From contig PDHQ01000121.1 of NCBI GenBank assembly GCA_003339415.1, positions 32,072-96,071 of the forward strand: 64,000 bases of DNA, given 5' to 3'. The DNA comes from Ophiocordyceps camponoti-saundersi (nom. inval.) (taxonomy: Eukaryota > Ascomycota > Sordariomycetes > Hypocreales > Ophiocordycipitaceae). Both the position numbers and the translations under genes were made by a program. The notes beneath the pieces are model-generated. The model made no database searches and was not told the origin of the DNA. It saw only the letters and a list, made by a program, of their open reading frames with translations. Of the stretch, positions 1-12,455 are shown piece by piece. Numbering within the stretch: position 1 is the stretch's first letter; each line of letters begins with the position of its first letter.

Positions 1-3000
1 GGAGATAAAGGAATAGAGACGCTAGTAACTACGTTAAGGCACTAGCCCTAGGCCGTTAGTAAAGAATTTAACGGTTATCAGTTTAGATATAAGTATTCGA
101 CCACTAATAGGATATACGACTAGGATATTGCCGGTGCTACCTATAGTAAAAAGTCTAGATAGAAAAGCTTTAGATCTTACTACGCCCGATATTAATTCTA
201 TATAGGGATAAACTTATACCGCCTAGAGACCTAATATTTAAACCTCTCGTTAGAAAGAAAAGATAGTGCCGACTTCTTAACCCACGCGAGGCCGCGTAAC
301 TAAACCGCGCCCTAGAGTAGAATTTAACTTAGACAACCTAGATAAACTATAACGGGATAAATTAGAGCAGGAAATTCGTCGCCGATCGGTTATGCTAAGC
401 ATAGAACCTAATAATAACGCTAGGGAAGGCCCGGCTCTAAGAGACGCACCGACTCTAACTATTCCTAGGCCTATCTTAAGACTAACTACTCGGTCACCAC
501 CCCTAGAAGTAGAAGTTTAGACTCACCCTTAAGAGCCTAAGCTAGCTAAAAAACGACACGAGTTAGAGAAAATCCGAGCTATAGAAGAATATAATATTCC
601 GCTATTTAAACTAGAAAATAGGTTAAAAAATACCCCGGTAATATTAAGCATCCTTTAATTACTCTAGGTCGCACTATCGATTCGTGCGCAACTTAATAGA
701 TTAATATAGTATCGGAAAAAGATTAAGTCCCCGAAAGGCAAGGAGGTTATTACGAATCTCGTCTAACTATTCGAATCGCAAGACCCGCTAGCGGACACTT
801 TATCCTATAATACGCTTAATTAGGTAGTCTAGAGAGATATTATAGCGCTAGCTAAAGCTATCCTATCGATATTAGGGTATATCGAAGGCTACGTTAAAGG
901 TTATAGGTGCACTACTATTATATTAGACGGAGGCTCCATAGTCGATCTAGTTAATAAGGCCTTTATAGCTAATAACGCCCTCCCCGTAATCTAGTTACCC
1001 TAACTAGGTATAGTTAGAATAGCGAACGACGAACTCGCGATTATTAAGAGGGTTACCTACCTTCGGGTAGTTATAGTAGGAATCCTAGCTAACGTGAAGG
1101 CATACGTGCTAGGAGACTACGACGATTAGGATATTCTATTAGGCCGCGTATAGCTAAGACGCGTTAAGGCCGTGGAATACTACGTAAAGGAATAGCTAAA
1201 GATTACTAGCCTAGAAGGCACTACTTAGATTATTCCGATTTTCCTAGCACCTAATTTATTTAAGCCGGATAGGAAGACGCCGCGAGCCCCTAAATATCTA
1301 AAAGCGGTCGCTAACGATAAAGATAAGATTATATTCGTCGAAGATAATAGGCCTATTTTAGAAGAGGTCGAGGATATTTTGTCCGCTATTGCTAAATAAC
1401 TAGCCTCCTAGGTAGAGCAAGACTCTCTAAAAAACTAAGAGCTGCCTCCCGTAAGGGCCAGACGGCGGGGCAGCTAAAGACGGTGCAGAAGAAGATAGAT
1501 AAAGTATTATAGCCCTAGATCTAGCGAAGGCTGGCAGTGTCTATTAGCAAGCAGGTAAAAGCAGTACCACCCGAGTCTATATAGAAGAAAGTATATAAGG
1601 TAGTAGGTCTTAAATAGACGGCGGAGAAACCGGAGTCGACGAATAGACGGTTGCTTAAGTGTTTAAGATAGCCTAGAGGAGTGGAAGAATTGCTAGAAAC
1701 AGAATTAGCTAACCCGAAAGAAAATAAGATAGCTAGGAACGAGAGTAATATAGAAGAGGTAATCCGTAACTAAGATAAGCTAGATATAATAAACCTTCTA
1801 AAGTATCCCCGATATCGGATAGACTAGGAGAAAATAAGTAACGAGGACGATACTAACTATATATTATATCTCGGATAGGTAAGTACTATAATAATAAGTA
1901 CTTTAAGACCTATATCCTATAAAGGTACTACCCCGGACCTAGTCGTTCGTCCTCTATCGGATACCCCGATTAGGGAAGTTAACGCGTGGTTTAAATAAAG
2001 TCTTATCACGCTAGGAGATTACGTTAAGACGGAAGAATAGAGAGAGAGGGTTATAAGATTATATTTCACTTATAAGGACTACTTTATTTCCACTCTTAAA
2101 GAGATTCGGCCTACATAACTAATCACCTATCGAATCAAATTAAAGGAGGGAGCAACGCTAGCCGTGTTTAAATAAATAAGGTACAGTAGGCCTAAACAGA
2201 TCTTTGCGGGCAAGGTATTCCTAACGATAGAAGAAGCAAATATTATTCGACCTATCGGCGATAACATAGAATAGGTAGCTAGAACTTTATTCGTTAAGAA
2301 GCACCCTCTAGATCCGGCGGCCTAGAGAATAGTTTACGATTACCGCGATATTAATAGGAACACGGTGAAACTAGGATATCCGTATTATAACCTAGAGGTC
2401 GATTTAGACTAAGTATATATTAGACGACTAATAGTTTTCTCTTAGCTAGATATGTCTAATAGGTTCTAGTTAATCCTAATATAGCCAGAGAACGTATATA
2501 AGACGGGCTTTACCGCCCCTAACGGCATATAGGAATATGTTAATATGCCGTAAGGACTAATAGGCGCCCCCTCCACGTACGTAAGGTACGGGGATATCGC
2601 GTTTAGCAGATTAGTATTAGCGGATAAGGTTAAATACTAAACGTTACTAGGTTTTACTATAGAGTACTTAACGTTAATATTCGTTTATATCGACGATTAT
2701 AACCTTAGCAGCGAAACCTTTAATAGATATTTCGATTTCCTTCGGTATTAGTACTTCCCTAGAGTAGTATAGGCGCTAATTAGTCTCGCGGGTAAGAAGA
2801 CGAAGCTATTTAATAGCACGGCCGAATTAGTCGGGTTTAAATTAGAAGTAGGGCGATTTCGTCTAGGAACTAAGTATCGGCAGAGATTTGCGCAGTTAGG
2901 AGACTATTTCTAATAATATCCCCCTTAATCTTAGGAAGAAGTTTAAACGGTGCTATGGCTAACCCCGTTCCTTCGTCGTTTTATACTAGGGAGAGCAGAT

Positions 3001-5110
3001 AAGGCTAGACTTATTAAGGAAGCGTTCTTTAAAGAGGTAAATAAGGTAACTCTATCGGGACGCTAATCTATATAACTAGAGGCACGACGTCGAGACGAAC
3101 TCGTTTAGACGCTAAAGGCGGCAGAAGCTTTGCAATTCCTATACTAGGCCGTCCAGAATAACGCAATATTCGGAGCACGGACTAATATATAATTTCACCT
3201 AGTAATAGACGTATCCGATACTAGGACCGGGGCCGTTCTCTACTAACTCGATAACTATCCCGACGGAACGTCTATTAGAGACTCTAACTTCTAAGATATA
3301 AAAATTATTATATAGATATCGTTTTAGCTAAATAATTTAGAGCGGCGATACTCTATACCTAAAAAAGAAATATTAGCTATTATTCACGCGATTAAGGAAT
3401 GCTAGTAGATAATAGATATATCCCCGTATCCCCTTAAGATCTATACGGATTATAAGGGCATTATCGACTTAATAACGAATATAGCGGAAACGTATAGTAA
3501 AGTAGCGAGGTAGATCGACGTTCTTTAAGAATAGGATATTAAATATATCTACCGCCCGAATACGATAAAGATTATTAGAATCGCGGATAGTATATCTAGA
3601 TTATATAACGCTTTAAAGAGCGACGCTCTAGATATAGAGGGCCGTATTATACTAGCGCTAGATACTATTAAGGCTACTCGACTCCCGTTAGGTGAACCGC
3701 TAGTAGGCAGAGAGGTATCTTACCTCCGGGCGGCTATATCCCCTTAGCTAGGAGACCCGTAGTATGCGGAAATCATGCTCTATCTCGTTAATAGAATATA
3801 AGCACTACTAAATAAGAGATATCGCTATATCTAGAGGATAACTATTAGATATCGAGTTTAGAATAAGATCCTATACTATATCGAATCGAATAAATAGTAG
3901 GCTAAGTGTTATCTATAGTTAAATATCCGGTTAAAGTTGCAGAGTGCTTATAACGTATTAGGCTATTTCTCTAAGGAAAAGACTCTGGCAAATTTAAGAG
4001 GAGTCTTATAGTAGCTAACTCGTTAATCGGATATTACCTATTATTATATATCCTATATAATTTACTAGCAAACCGCACCACGCTTACCTAAGTTAAAATA
4101 TAGATAGATTACGATATATAAGCCGTGGGAAATAGTAGTAGTCGACTTCCTAGGACCTATTACGCCTATTAGTGCTTATAGATATTAATATATTCTAGTA
4201 GCCGTAGATTATACAACGCGTTTCCTATTAACTTAAGTATACGAAAATGCGACTAGCCCGGAGGTAGCAGACGTATAGCAATATTACTAGAGTTTAGTAT
4301 TTAGCTAGCCTAAAGCTATTTACTCGGATAACGGACGCTATTTCGCTAATACTATTATAGAAGATATAGCTAAGCGATATAGGGTTAAATAGAAGTTCGG
4401 CCCGGTCTTATACCCTTAGAGCACTAGACTAGCGGAGAGGTATATCCGATTAGTGAAAGACTAACTACGAAAATAGAGTCTTAAGCGGTCCGGCATCTCC
4501 CTAGAAGCGTGGAACGAAGCGTTACCCTAGATCACTAACGTGCTAAATTCTCGAAAGGTTAAGACTTTAGGGGTAACTCTAGTAAAGGCTATATTAGGAT
4601 TTAACCCCGTGGTTATATACTAGAATAAAGATATACCTAAAGTTAAATAATCTAACTTCGACTATTTTAACCGGGACGACCAGATAGTCCGCGATTTAGT
4701 ATTAGCTATAATAGAAGAAAAAGATATAATCCGGGATACTTTAGCTAACTTTAATACGACTAAATATAATGCTAAGCCACGACGTGCCCTGCGGGTCGGT
4801 AACTTCGTATAGGAAAGGTAGGATAAGGCAAATACGTCGCATAGGAAGTTCGCAACTACGTGGGATAACCTATCTGTTATTGTTAAGGTCGTCTTATCTG
4901 TCACGTATCTGATCCGCAGCGTCGTCGGACGTCAAGTTTTGCGAAAGCTTCACGTGGACGATCTCAAGCTATTTATACCACGTAAGGCATATTTGATGCC
5001 CCCACGGCGGGTAATATAGGATATAGCTACCTAATGGGGCCATGAGCTGGGCGAAGGAACGGATAAGCTTTAGGGCGACGACCCTTACGCTCGTAGGAAC
5101 TCGCCATCAT
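1..5110 (+). pseudogene. Ty3/gypsy retrotransposon pol relic (RIP-degraded)
   Basis: This is a plus-strand gypsy polyprotein relic that enters from the left edge. Reading through stops, the domains run in the usual order. An aspartic-protease-like LDGGS motif lies near 918-945. The reverse transcriptase has a TGFTAPNG-type block followed by EYVNMP near 2,505-2,550 and the catalytic YIDD at about 2,685-2,696. RNase H spans about 3,190-3,620. The integrase core is at about 4,125-4,620, with VDFLGPIT, SDNGRYF and LAERYIRLVKD still legible. An integrase C-terminal block (RKLHVDDLKLF) ends near 5,010; I saw no chromodomain. Stops are mostly TAG or TAA where Gln or Trp would be expected, as RIP produces. 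The element would have copied itself through an RNA intermediate, but this copy cannot be functional. A purine-rich tract (gggggtaggg) follows near 5,113. Family assignment is firm; exact ends are not. Confidence 0.9.
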
Positions 5111-5765
5111 AACAGGGGGTAGGGAAACGTGGGGTTAAGTGGGAATAGACTAAGAATAATAACTTGCTACGGTAGATATTAAGTTGCTATAGTGGGTGTT
5201 AATAGTGATTGTTAACAGCTATTAGCCAGCTAAGGGGCTGGCTGAGGATCGCTGACGGTCGTTTGCATTTATTTACCCTGCTCGTTATCTTTCTCACCTC
5301 GCATACCTTTAACCTCGCACACCTCCGCAGGTTTTATGCACCCGATCACATCTTCGTACACCCTATTTTTTTAACTATTTTCTTTTTAACTGTTTTCTCA
5401 ACCCACCTCTTCTTTTGCCTATATGCACCTCTTCTAACTTATCGGTGCACACGATTTCGTATCCCTTTTCTCTCTCTTCATCTCACTAAGCGTTAACGTT
5501 ATCGTTTTCTTATCGTGCGCTCCTTTTCCTTTTATTATATACCACGATCTATTATCGCGCATTTTCTTCTCCTCATCGTGCACTCGTTTCTATTATCGTG
5601 CACTTATTTTGCTCGCATTTTCTTCTCCTTATCGTGCACTCGTTTCTCTTATCGTGCACTTGTTTTTTCTTATTATGCATCACCGTCTTCCGTCTTTATA
5701 TATATCACACCCTTATATATTATCCGTCTCCTATTTCCTATAGTCGTCTCCACATAAGCATACGA
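5111..5765 (+). repeat. Probable gypsy LTR/untranslated region
   Basis: This stretch lies between the end of pol and the start of a gag-like frame, so an LTR plus leader shared by two adjacent elements is the simplest reading. It keeps many CA and TG dinucleotides, unlike its neighbours. From about 5,260 it is pyrimidine-rich on the plus strand. It contains a 56-bp tandem duplication (about 5,558-5,669) and several copies of the nonamer atcgtgcac. I could not find matching TG/CA ends or a second copy, so the LTR call is an inference. Chance open frames here have only low-complexity Leu/Phe/Ser composition and are not called as genes. Confidence 0.45.
5558..5669. repeat. 56-bp tandem duplication, two copies
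   Basis: Two units begin with cgcattttcttctcct at 5,558 and 5,614 and differ at only a few bases. Each unit has two atcgtgcac words, which contain the palindrome gtgcac. More copies of the core, some diverged, occur upstream near 5,440-5,520. They may be promoter elements of the LTR. Confidence 0.8.
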
Positions 5766-8190
5766 GATCATAGATTACCTAACGGAAGAAGAAATCAACC
5801 CTAAGAAGAACCCTACCGTTTATAAATAGTATGAGAATATACGCTAGGAGTTTAAACGATACTAGGAAATATTCTACGAATAAATAAGGGAAAGCTAGAA
5901 GTTTAAGGTTTCCAAAAACTTAAAGATCTCTCCCACTATAGGCACTCTATATAGCCACGTCTTAGCTAAATAAGTAGCTAAAGGAGACTAGGTGGCCTGG
6001 GGCCTCGCTAGGGTTATATAGGACGAATTAGCACTCTTAACGGTCGCAGTAAATATTTAAAAGTTCTGGGTCCTAGAATAGGATATTATAATAGATATAT
6101 TGCCGAAAAATTAGCTTATAGAGCTAGACGAGCTTCAGAGGTTATGCAAGACGGCGTATAACTTCGCTAATATTAAGGTTAAGAGGGGCAAAGATAGCAA
6201 ATTTCCTCTAATAATAGAGATTATCACGGCAATAAAGGATATATAGAAAAGGATCCTATCTGCTACTAGGGAATCTTTCTCCAAAATAGCTTAGCGTCTA
6301 TACGATCGTATAATCGTTAATATCGAGCAACTAATTTAAGATAAGCCTAAGGGCTAGGAAGATATAGATATACTAGGAGCCGCCTTATCTAAACTAGCAC
6401 TTAAAGGAAACGGCTATAACTAGCAATAGGTGGTCGCCACACCCGGCTCTAAGGCGGGAGCCTAGAACGCTAAGAAGGTATCTAAGTTTAAGGTTAATTA
6501 GAACGTGCGACGCGTGATCGAAAGGAGAGCTACCTAGCTTCTGCCGCCAATTTCTATCGTGGAACCGATAATCAAACCGACAAATGAACAAGAAGAAGAC
6601 GAATCGGATAGTTATACTCTGGTCTCCGTGAATAGAATTAGTGATGAGGACGAACGGCGTTCGTTAACAGATAACACACCTGCGAAGACGCTAACAAAAA
6701 CGCTAACAAAAACGCTAATAAAATTAACTCTAGCTAAGCCGACAACCCCGAGTTTGAGTTCTGCTAAGGCGACATCTGTTCCGACAAGCTAACCGATTCC
6801 CTCTCAAATGACCCCGTTAGGAAGTCAACCGATTCCCTCTTAAACGACCCCGTCAGGGCCATCATAGAAATCCGTTAGATAGGGATAGATAAAGACGACC
6901 CCTGCTAGTTCCACTACTATGAAGACGACCCCTGCTAGTTCCACTACCTAGGTTCCAACCCAGGTTCTAATAAAGAAAGTCGTTGCGACCCCTGCCTCTA
7001 GTTCTAATACCTAGGTTCTAATAACGGTTGCCTCCGAGGCTGCTGCCTCCACCGTTAATACCTAGGTTCTAACAACGGTTGCCTCCGAGGCTACTGCCTC
7101 CACCGTAACGGCTCCAGGAAAGACAGTTGCTCTATAGATATCTGTTCCTGTAGAAATAGCTGTCCCACAGACCCCTGCATCAGCAGCGACGATCCCGCCT
7201 ATGCCCGAGCAGCCCTAAGCCGCCCAGATTATCTATGTAGTAACCACGAACTCGAACGCTTATAAGAGAGAGACGTAGATCGTATTTATAACCGAGCAGC
7301 GAGCTAAGATAGAAGCACTAGCGAATATAATAAGCGCTAAGATAGAAACGCTTATAACTATTATAAACGAGCAGAAGGTTAGATAACTAACCGAGTAACG
7401 AACTATAATAAACGAATAGAGAGATTAATAAATAACCGAGATAAGAGAAATTATCCGCCACGAACGCACGGAATTTTAATTAGCGATAAAAATAGAGCGA
7501 GGTATCAGATAGATAGTATCTATAGAGGAGAATAAGAGGATAATCCTTATAGTTCGCAACGAATTAATAAGGATACTTAATCAGACGTCGATCTAATTAA
7601 AGAAACCCCTAACGGATACGACCGACGCTACCTAGTTATAAGGGGCTATTAAGGAAGTATTGCGGGACATTTTCTAGTCGATATTAATCCGGGAGGTCGT
7701 TAAAGAAGTGATATACGAGACTCTTTAATCTACGTTAATTCGAGATGCTATCTAAGCCCCTCTGAGTGCAGTTATTAAGTCAATATTACGCTAGGTGATG
7801 GAAGCGTCCTTCGAAGAGTTCGATAGATAGACGATATCGGACCTATCTATATAGCATTCTGGCCAGACAACTAAGTCAAAGAGGCCCATCACCGCTGCCT
7901 AGTCGGGCGACAGAGCAGTTAAAAAGGTAAAGCTATCGGACTAATCGGACCAAGGACGAGAAGAAAGGTCTCCCACTAAGTCGAGTAGGTTAACGGAAAT
8001 TAGGGGCACACCGCCCTAATCTAGGCTATTCCGATCTAGGCTATTTGAGGAGGGTTATAATAGAGAGGTTTAGATGGAGAAGGTGGTCGTGGGCGACCAT
8101 AACAAAGATACCCCCCACTTTATTAGGCAGGCGTTAGAGGACAAGGCATAAGGGGATAAGGGATAGGAGGAGAAGAAAAGGGGACTTAGA
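5766..8190 (+). pseudogene. Gypsy gag/ORF1 relic with low-complexity repeats
   Basis: A plus-strand frame starts near 5,766 and can be followed to about 8,190 when scattered TAG/TAA codons are read as former Gln/Trp. The first third (to about 6,550) is a charged, helical gag-like region. The middle (6,560-7,200) is rich in Thr, Pro, Ala and Ser and contains short repeats: a 12-bp unit giving TKTL three times near 6,690-6,725 and a 51-bp unit duplicated at 7,006 and 7,057. The last third is charged and coiled-coil-like, with many Glu, Arg and Ile. From 6,559 on it keeps many CA/TG dinucleotides, so it is less eroded than pol. The 3' part (8,130-8,330) recurs inverted at 12,250-12,455, which ties it to the same family as the minus-strand copy. 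I saw no zinc knuckle. Function as a nucleocapsid-type protein is inferred from position. Confidence 0.6.
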
Positions 8191-8330
8191 GGAATCATCA
8201 TTATCGTTAGACTTGCTATCAAACTAATACAAAAGGGATCACGACCACTAATACCCTAACGCATAACACTATATAATCTAATCTGATCCTGTGATTTGAG
8301 ACCGATCGAGGGATTTTAATCCGTTTAAGC
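8130..8330 (+). repeat. Left arm of a 0.2-kb inverted repeat
   Basis: This segment, from the end of the gag frame into the following spacer, matches 12,250-12,455 on the opposite strand. The differences are mainly C-to-T and G-to-A. Matching runs include aggcataaggggataaggg and ctctaagtcccc. At 8,330/8,331 the plus-strand gag segment changes abruptly into the inverted pol copy, so this is a rearrangement junction, not a transposon terminus. Confidence 0.8.
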
Positions 8331-11300
8331 TTACTATACCTTATTTATTTAAATATAGCTAGCGTTACTCCCTCTTTTAATTTAATTCGATAAGTAATTA
8401 GTTATATAGGCCGAATCTTTTTAAGAGTAGAAATAAAGTAATCCTTATAAGTAAAATATAATCTTATAACCCTCTTTCTCTATTTTTCTATCTTAACGTA
8501 ATCTCTTAGCGTAATAAAACTTTATTTAAACTACGCGTTAACTTCCCTAATCGGGGTATCTAATAGAGGATAAATAACTAGGTCTAGGGTAATACCTTTA
8601 TAAGATATAAGTCTTAAAATACTTATTATTATAATACTTACCTATCCGAAATATAATACGTAGTTAGTATTATCTTTATTACTTATTTTCTCCTAGTTTA
8701 TCCGATATCGGGGATATTTTAGAAAGTCTATTATATCTAGCTTATCGTAGTCGCGGATTACCTTTTCTATATTACTCTCGTTCCTAGCTACCTTATTTTC
8801 TTTCGGGTTAGTTAATTCTATTTCTAATAATTCTTCTACTCCTCTAAGCTATCTTAAATACTTAAGTAACCGTCTATTCGTTAACTCCGGTTTCTCTACC
8901 GCTTATTTAAGACTTATTACCTTATATACTTTCTTTTATATAAACTTAGGTAGTATTATTTTTACCTACTTACTAATAAATATTACTAGCTTTCGCTAAA
9001 TCTAAGGCTATAATATTTTATCTACCTTCTTCTATATTATCTTTAGCTACCCCGCTATCTAGCTTTTACGGGAGGTAGCTATTAGTTTTTTAGAGAATCT
9101 TACTTTACTTAGGAGGCTAGTTATTTAGTAATAGCGGATAAAATATCCTTAACCTTTTTTAAAATAGGCCTATTATCTTCGATAAATATAATCTTATCTT
9201 TATTATTAATAACTACTTTTAGATATTTAGGGGCTCGCGGCGTCTTCTTATCTAGCTTAAATAAATTAAGTACTAGGAAAATTAGAATAATCTAAATAAT
9301 ACCTTCTAAGCTAGTAATCTCTAGCTATTCCTTTATATAATATTCTATAGCCTTAACGCGTCTTAGCTATACGCGGCCTAATAGAATATCCTAATTATTA
9401 TAGTCTCCTAATATATATATTTTTACGTTAGCTAGGATTCTTACTATAACTACCCGAAAGTAAGTAACTTTTTTAATAATCGTAAGTTCGTTATTTATTA
9501 TTCTAACTATACTTAGTTAAGGTAATTAGATTACGGGGAGGGCGTTATTAGCTATAAAAGCCTTATTAACTAAATTAACTATAAAGCCTCTATTTAATAT
9601 AATAATAGTGCACCGATAATTTTTAATATAGCCTTTAATATACCCTAATATTAATAAGATAGCTTTAGCTAGCGCTATAATATCTCTCTAAATTACCTAA
9701 TTAAGCGTATTATAAGATAGAATATCCGCTAGCGGGTCTTATAATTCGAATAATTAAACGAGATTTATAATAACCTCCTTACCTTTTAAGGACTTAATCT
9801 TCTTCCGATATTATATTAGTCTATTAAGTTACGTATAAATCGATAATATAACTTAGAGTAATTAAAAGATACTTAATATTACCGGGGTATTTTTTAACCT
9901 ATCTCCTAGTTTAAATAGCGGAATATTATATTCTTTTATAGCTTAGATTTTCTCTAACTTATATCTTTTTTTAGCTAGCTTAGGCTTTTAAGGGTAAGTC
10001 TAAACTTCTACTTCTAGGGGTAATAACTAAATAGTTAGTCTTAGGATAGGCCTAGGAATAATTAAAGTTAGTATATCTCTTAAAGCCGGGCTTTCCCTAG
10101 CGTTATTATTAAGTTCCGTACTTAGTATAACCGATCGGCGATAAATTTCCTACTCTAATTTATCCTATTATAGTTTATCTAGGTTATCTAAGTTAAATTT
10201 TACTTTAGGGCGCGGTTTAGTTACGCGGCCTCGCGTAAGTTAAGGAGTTAGTACTATTTTTTCTTTCTAACGAGAGGTTTAAATATTAGGTCTCTAGGCG
10301 GTATAAGTTTATCCCTATATAAAATTAATATCGGGCGTAATAAGATCTAAAGCTTTTCTATCTAAACTCTTTACTATAAGTAATACCGGTAATATCCTAA
10401 TTATATATCCTATTAATAGTTAAATATTTATATTTAAACTAATAATTATTAAATTCTTTACTAATAGCTTAAGGCTAGTACCTTAATATAGTTATTAGCG
10501 TTTTTATTCTTTTATCTCCTCCGCGTAAGTTTCCTAATAAGCTTTCCGCTATTAAAACGCTTCTTTATTAAATAAAGCTATAAATAGATAATTATAGCTT
10601 ATATAGCCCTATTCGCTATATTTAAAATATTATTATAAATCCGGGTTAGGAGGTTAGTATCTAAGTCTTATACCCGGTAATTTAGGGGCTCGGGGTTACT
10701 ATTATAATATATTCGAAGAATTTTATAATAAATATCCCTAATTCTATACTTAGGTATTAGTTTATCTAAGTATACTTTATATACTTAAATATCCGCTAAT
10801 AAAATAGCCTTCTAAGTTCTATAAATATTTACTTAACTTACTTATTACTATAATATTAGATTATTCTATTAATTTAGCTATCTTAGTTATCGTCTCCTAT
10901 TACTTAGTTATTACTCTTTACGGATCTATCTTTACGGTTAGTATTTTATCGGTATCTCTTTTAATTTTTTTAGATACTATATCGCGTAGGTTATATATAG
11001 TAAGTTAAATATTAAACTATATTAGGCTTACTATCGCTATTAATAACTTCTACTTACTATTAACGTAAAAACGCTTAATAATAGCCCGCTTATATTATTT
11101 ATCCTTCTCGGCGTTTTTAATTATCCGATTTAAAAAGTTAATAAGTAGAATCCGTTAAGTTTCTAATTTTACTCGGATATAAAGAGCCTTTGCTCGTTTC
11201 GTATAATTAGCTAGTAATTCTCCCCTCTTATAACCGAACTTATACGCCTCTATAATAAAGGTGCTTTTTATAACTAAGTTTACCTCCTTAAACTTATTTA

Positions 11301-12455
11301 TAAATAAAGTTACTAACTTAGATTAGGTATAATTTTTATTATCTAACTTATTATACTAGTTAGTAACCTTACTACGAAAACCCGAAGAAAAGATCTCCCT
11401 AACGATAATATTATACGTCTCTCCTTAGATACTTAATAGTACTATATTAGTATTATACTAATCGAGGTACCTTTTAGCTAAGACGTCCTTCGGGTATTTA
11501 GTAAATAGCTTAAGCTTTAATAGTAAAGTTAACGCTATTATAACGTAACGCTTACCTTTTAGTTTAATAATACTCCTTTATATTAATATTAAGTATATAA
11601 TCGTTAGACTAATCTAACCTACTAGGGGAAGGGGATAAAGTAAATAATATAGCAAACTTTCTAATAAACTAAGTAAACCTTATAATAAACCTATATCTAT
11701 ATCCGATATTATTTTCTAATTTTCTACCTTAGGGTATTTCTTAGGTATACTCTAATAACTTACCTTTACCTATAATACTTATAACTACTAAATATTTAGC
11801 GGAACTAAGTTTTCTTTTATTAGGTATATCTATTTCTTCGAATTAAAAGATTTCTAGCGTTAATTTATCTAAGAAGATTATACGCCCCTAATCTTTTTTA
11901 CTTACTTATCCTAACGTTCTTCTTATCTTAATTACCTTTAGCGATAATAAAGAAGGGAAAAAAAGGAAGACTATCCGCACTTATAGGGTTTTCTTATATT
12001 CTCTTATCCTCTTTCCCCCCTTATTTTCGCTTATATAGTCCTTCCTACCTTACTTACTATAGGGCCGCTTTTCCGGTAATAATAGGTAGCTATAGCTAGA
12101 CCTACTCTAAGTAGCTCCCGCTTAACCTAATTAGAACTCGCTTCGCTTCCTAATTTAGTAATCTGCCGAAATCCTTAAATACTTAGCTATCGTTACTAGA
12201 CGATACCGTTATATTAATTCTATAGCTTATATAGTAACGCGCTAAATCTTAGTCTTATTATTATAAAATTCCTCGATTAGTCTTAAATTATAAGATTAGA
12301 TTAGATCGTATAGGGTTATATATTAGGGTATTAGTAGTTATAATCCCTTTTATATTAGTCTAATAGTAAGTCTAATAATAATAATAATTCCTCTAAGTCC
12401 CCTTTTCCTCTCCCCCTATCCCTTATCCCCTTATGCCTTGTCCTCTAACGCCTGC
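8331..12455 (-). pseudogene. Inverted, truncated copy of the gypsy element
   Basis: Read on the minus strand this is the same family as the left part of the window. Positions 8,331-10,515 are the reverse complement of about 2,200-1. For example, the block holding accccgatta at about 1,963 reappears inverted near 8,550, and the block near 195-250 reappears at about 10,270-10,320. Positions 10,515-12,250 extend further upstream in the element, beyond the left edge of the window. Positions 12,250-12,455 match 8,130-8,330 inverted. The copy stops within RT on its 3' side (8,331) and within gag on its 5' side (12,455). It carries more C-to-T change than the plus copy and has no usable reading frame. 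Confidence 0.85.
12250..12455 (-). repeat. Right arm of the 0.2-kb inverted repeat
   Basis: This is the reverse complement of 8,130-8,330. Similarity to the gag relic ends at about 12,455, after cctgcctaata. The sequence then becomes unrelated, so this is the 5' truncation point of the inverted copy. Confidence 0.8.

Noticed and set aside
4662..4904. 80-codon minus-strand open frame
   Set aside because: Antisense to the integrase C-terminal region of the gypsy pol relic.
5209..5804. Overlapping plus-strand open frames of 68-95 codons
   Set aside because: Low-complexity Leu/Phe/Ser/Tyr peptides from a pyrimidine-rich LTR-like region with tandem repeats; no domain or convincing start.
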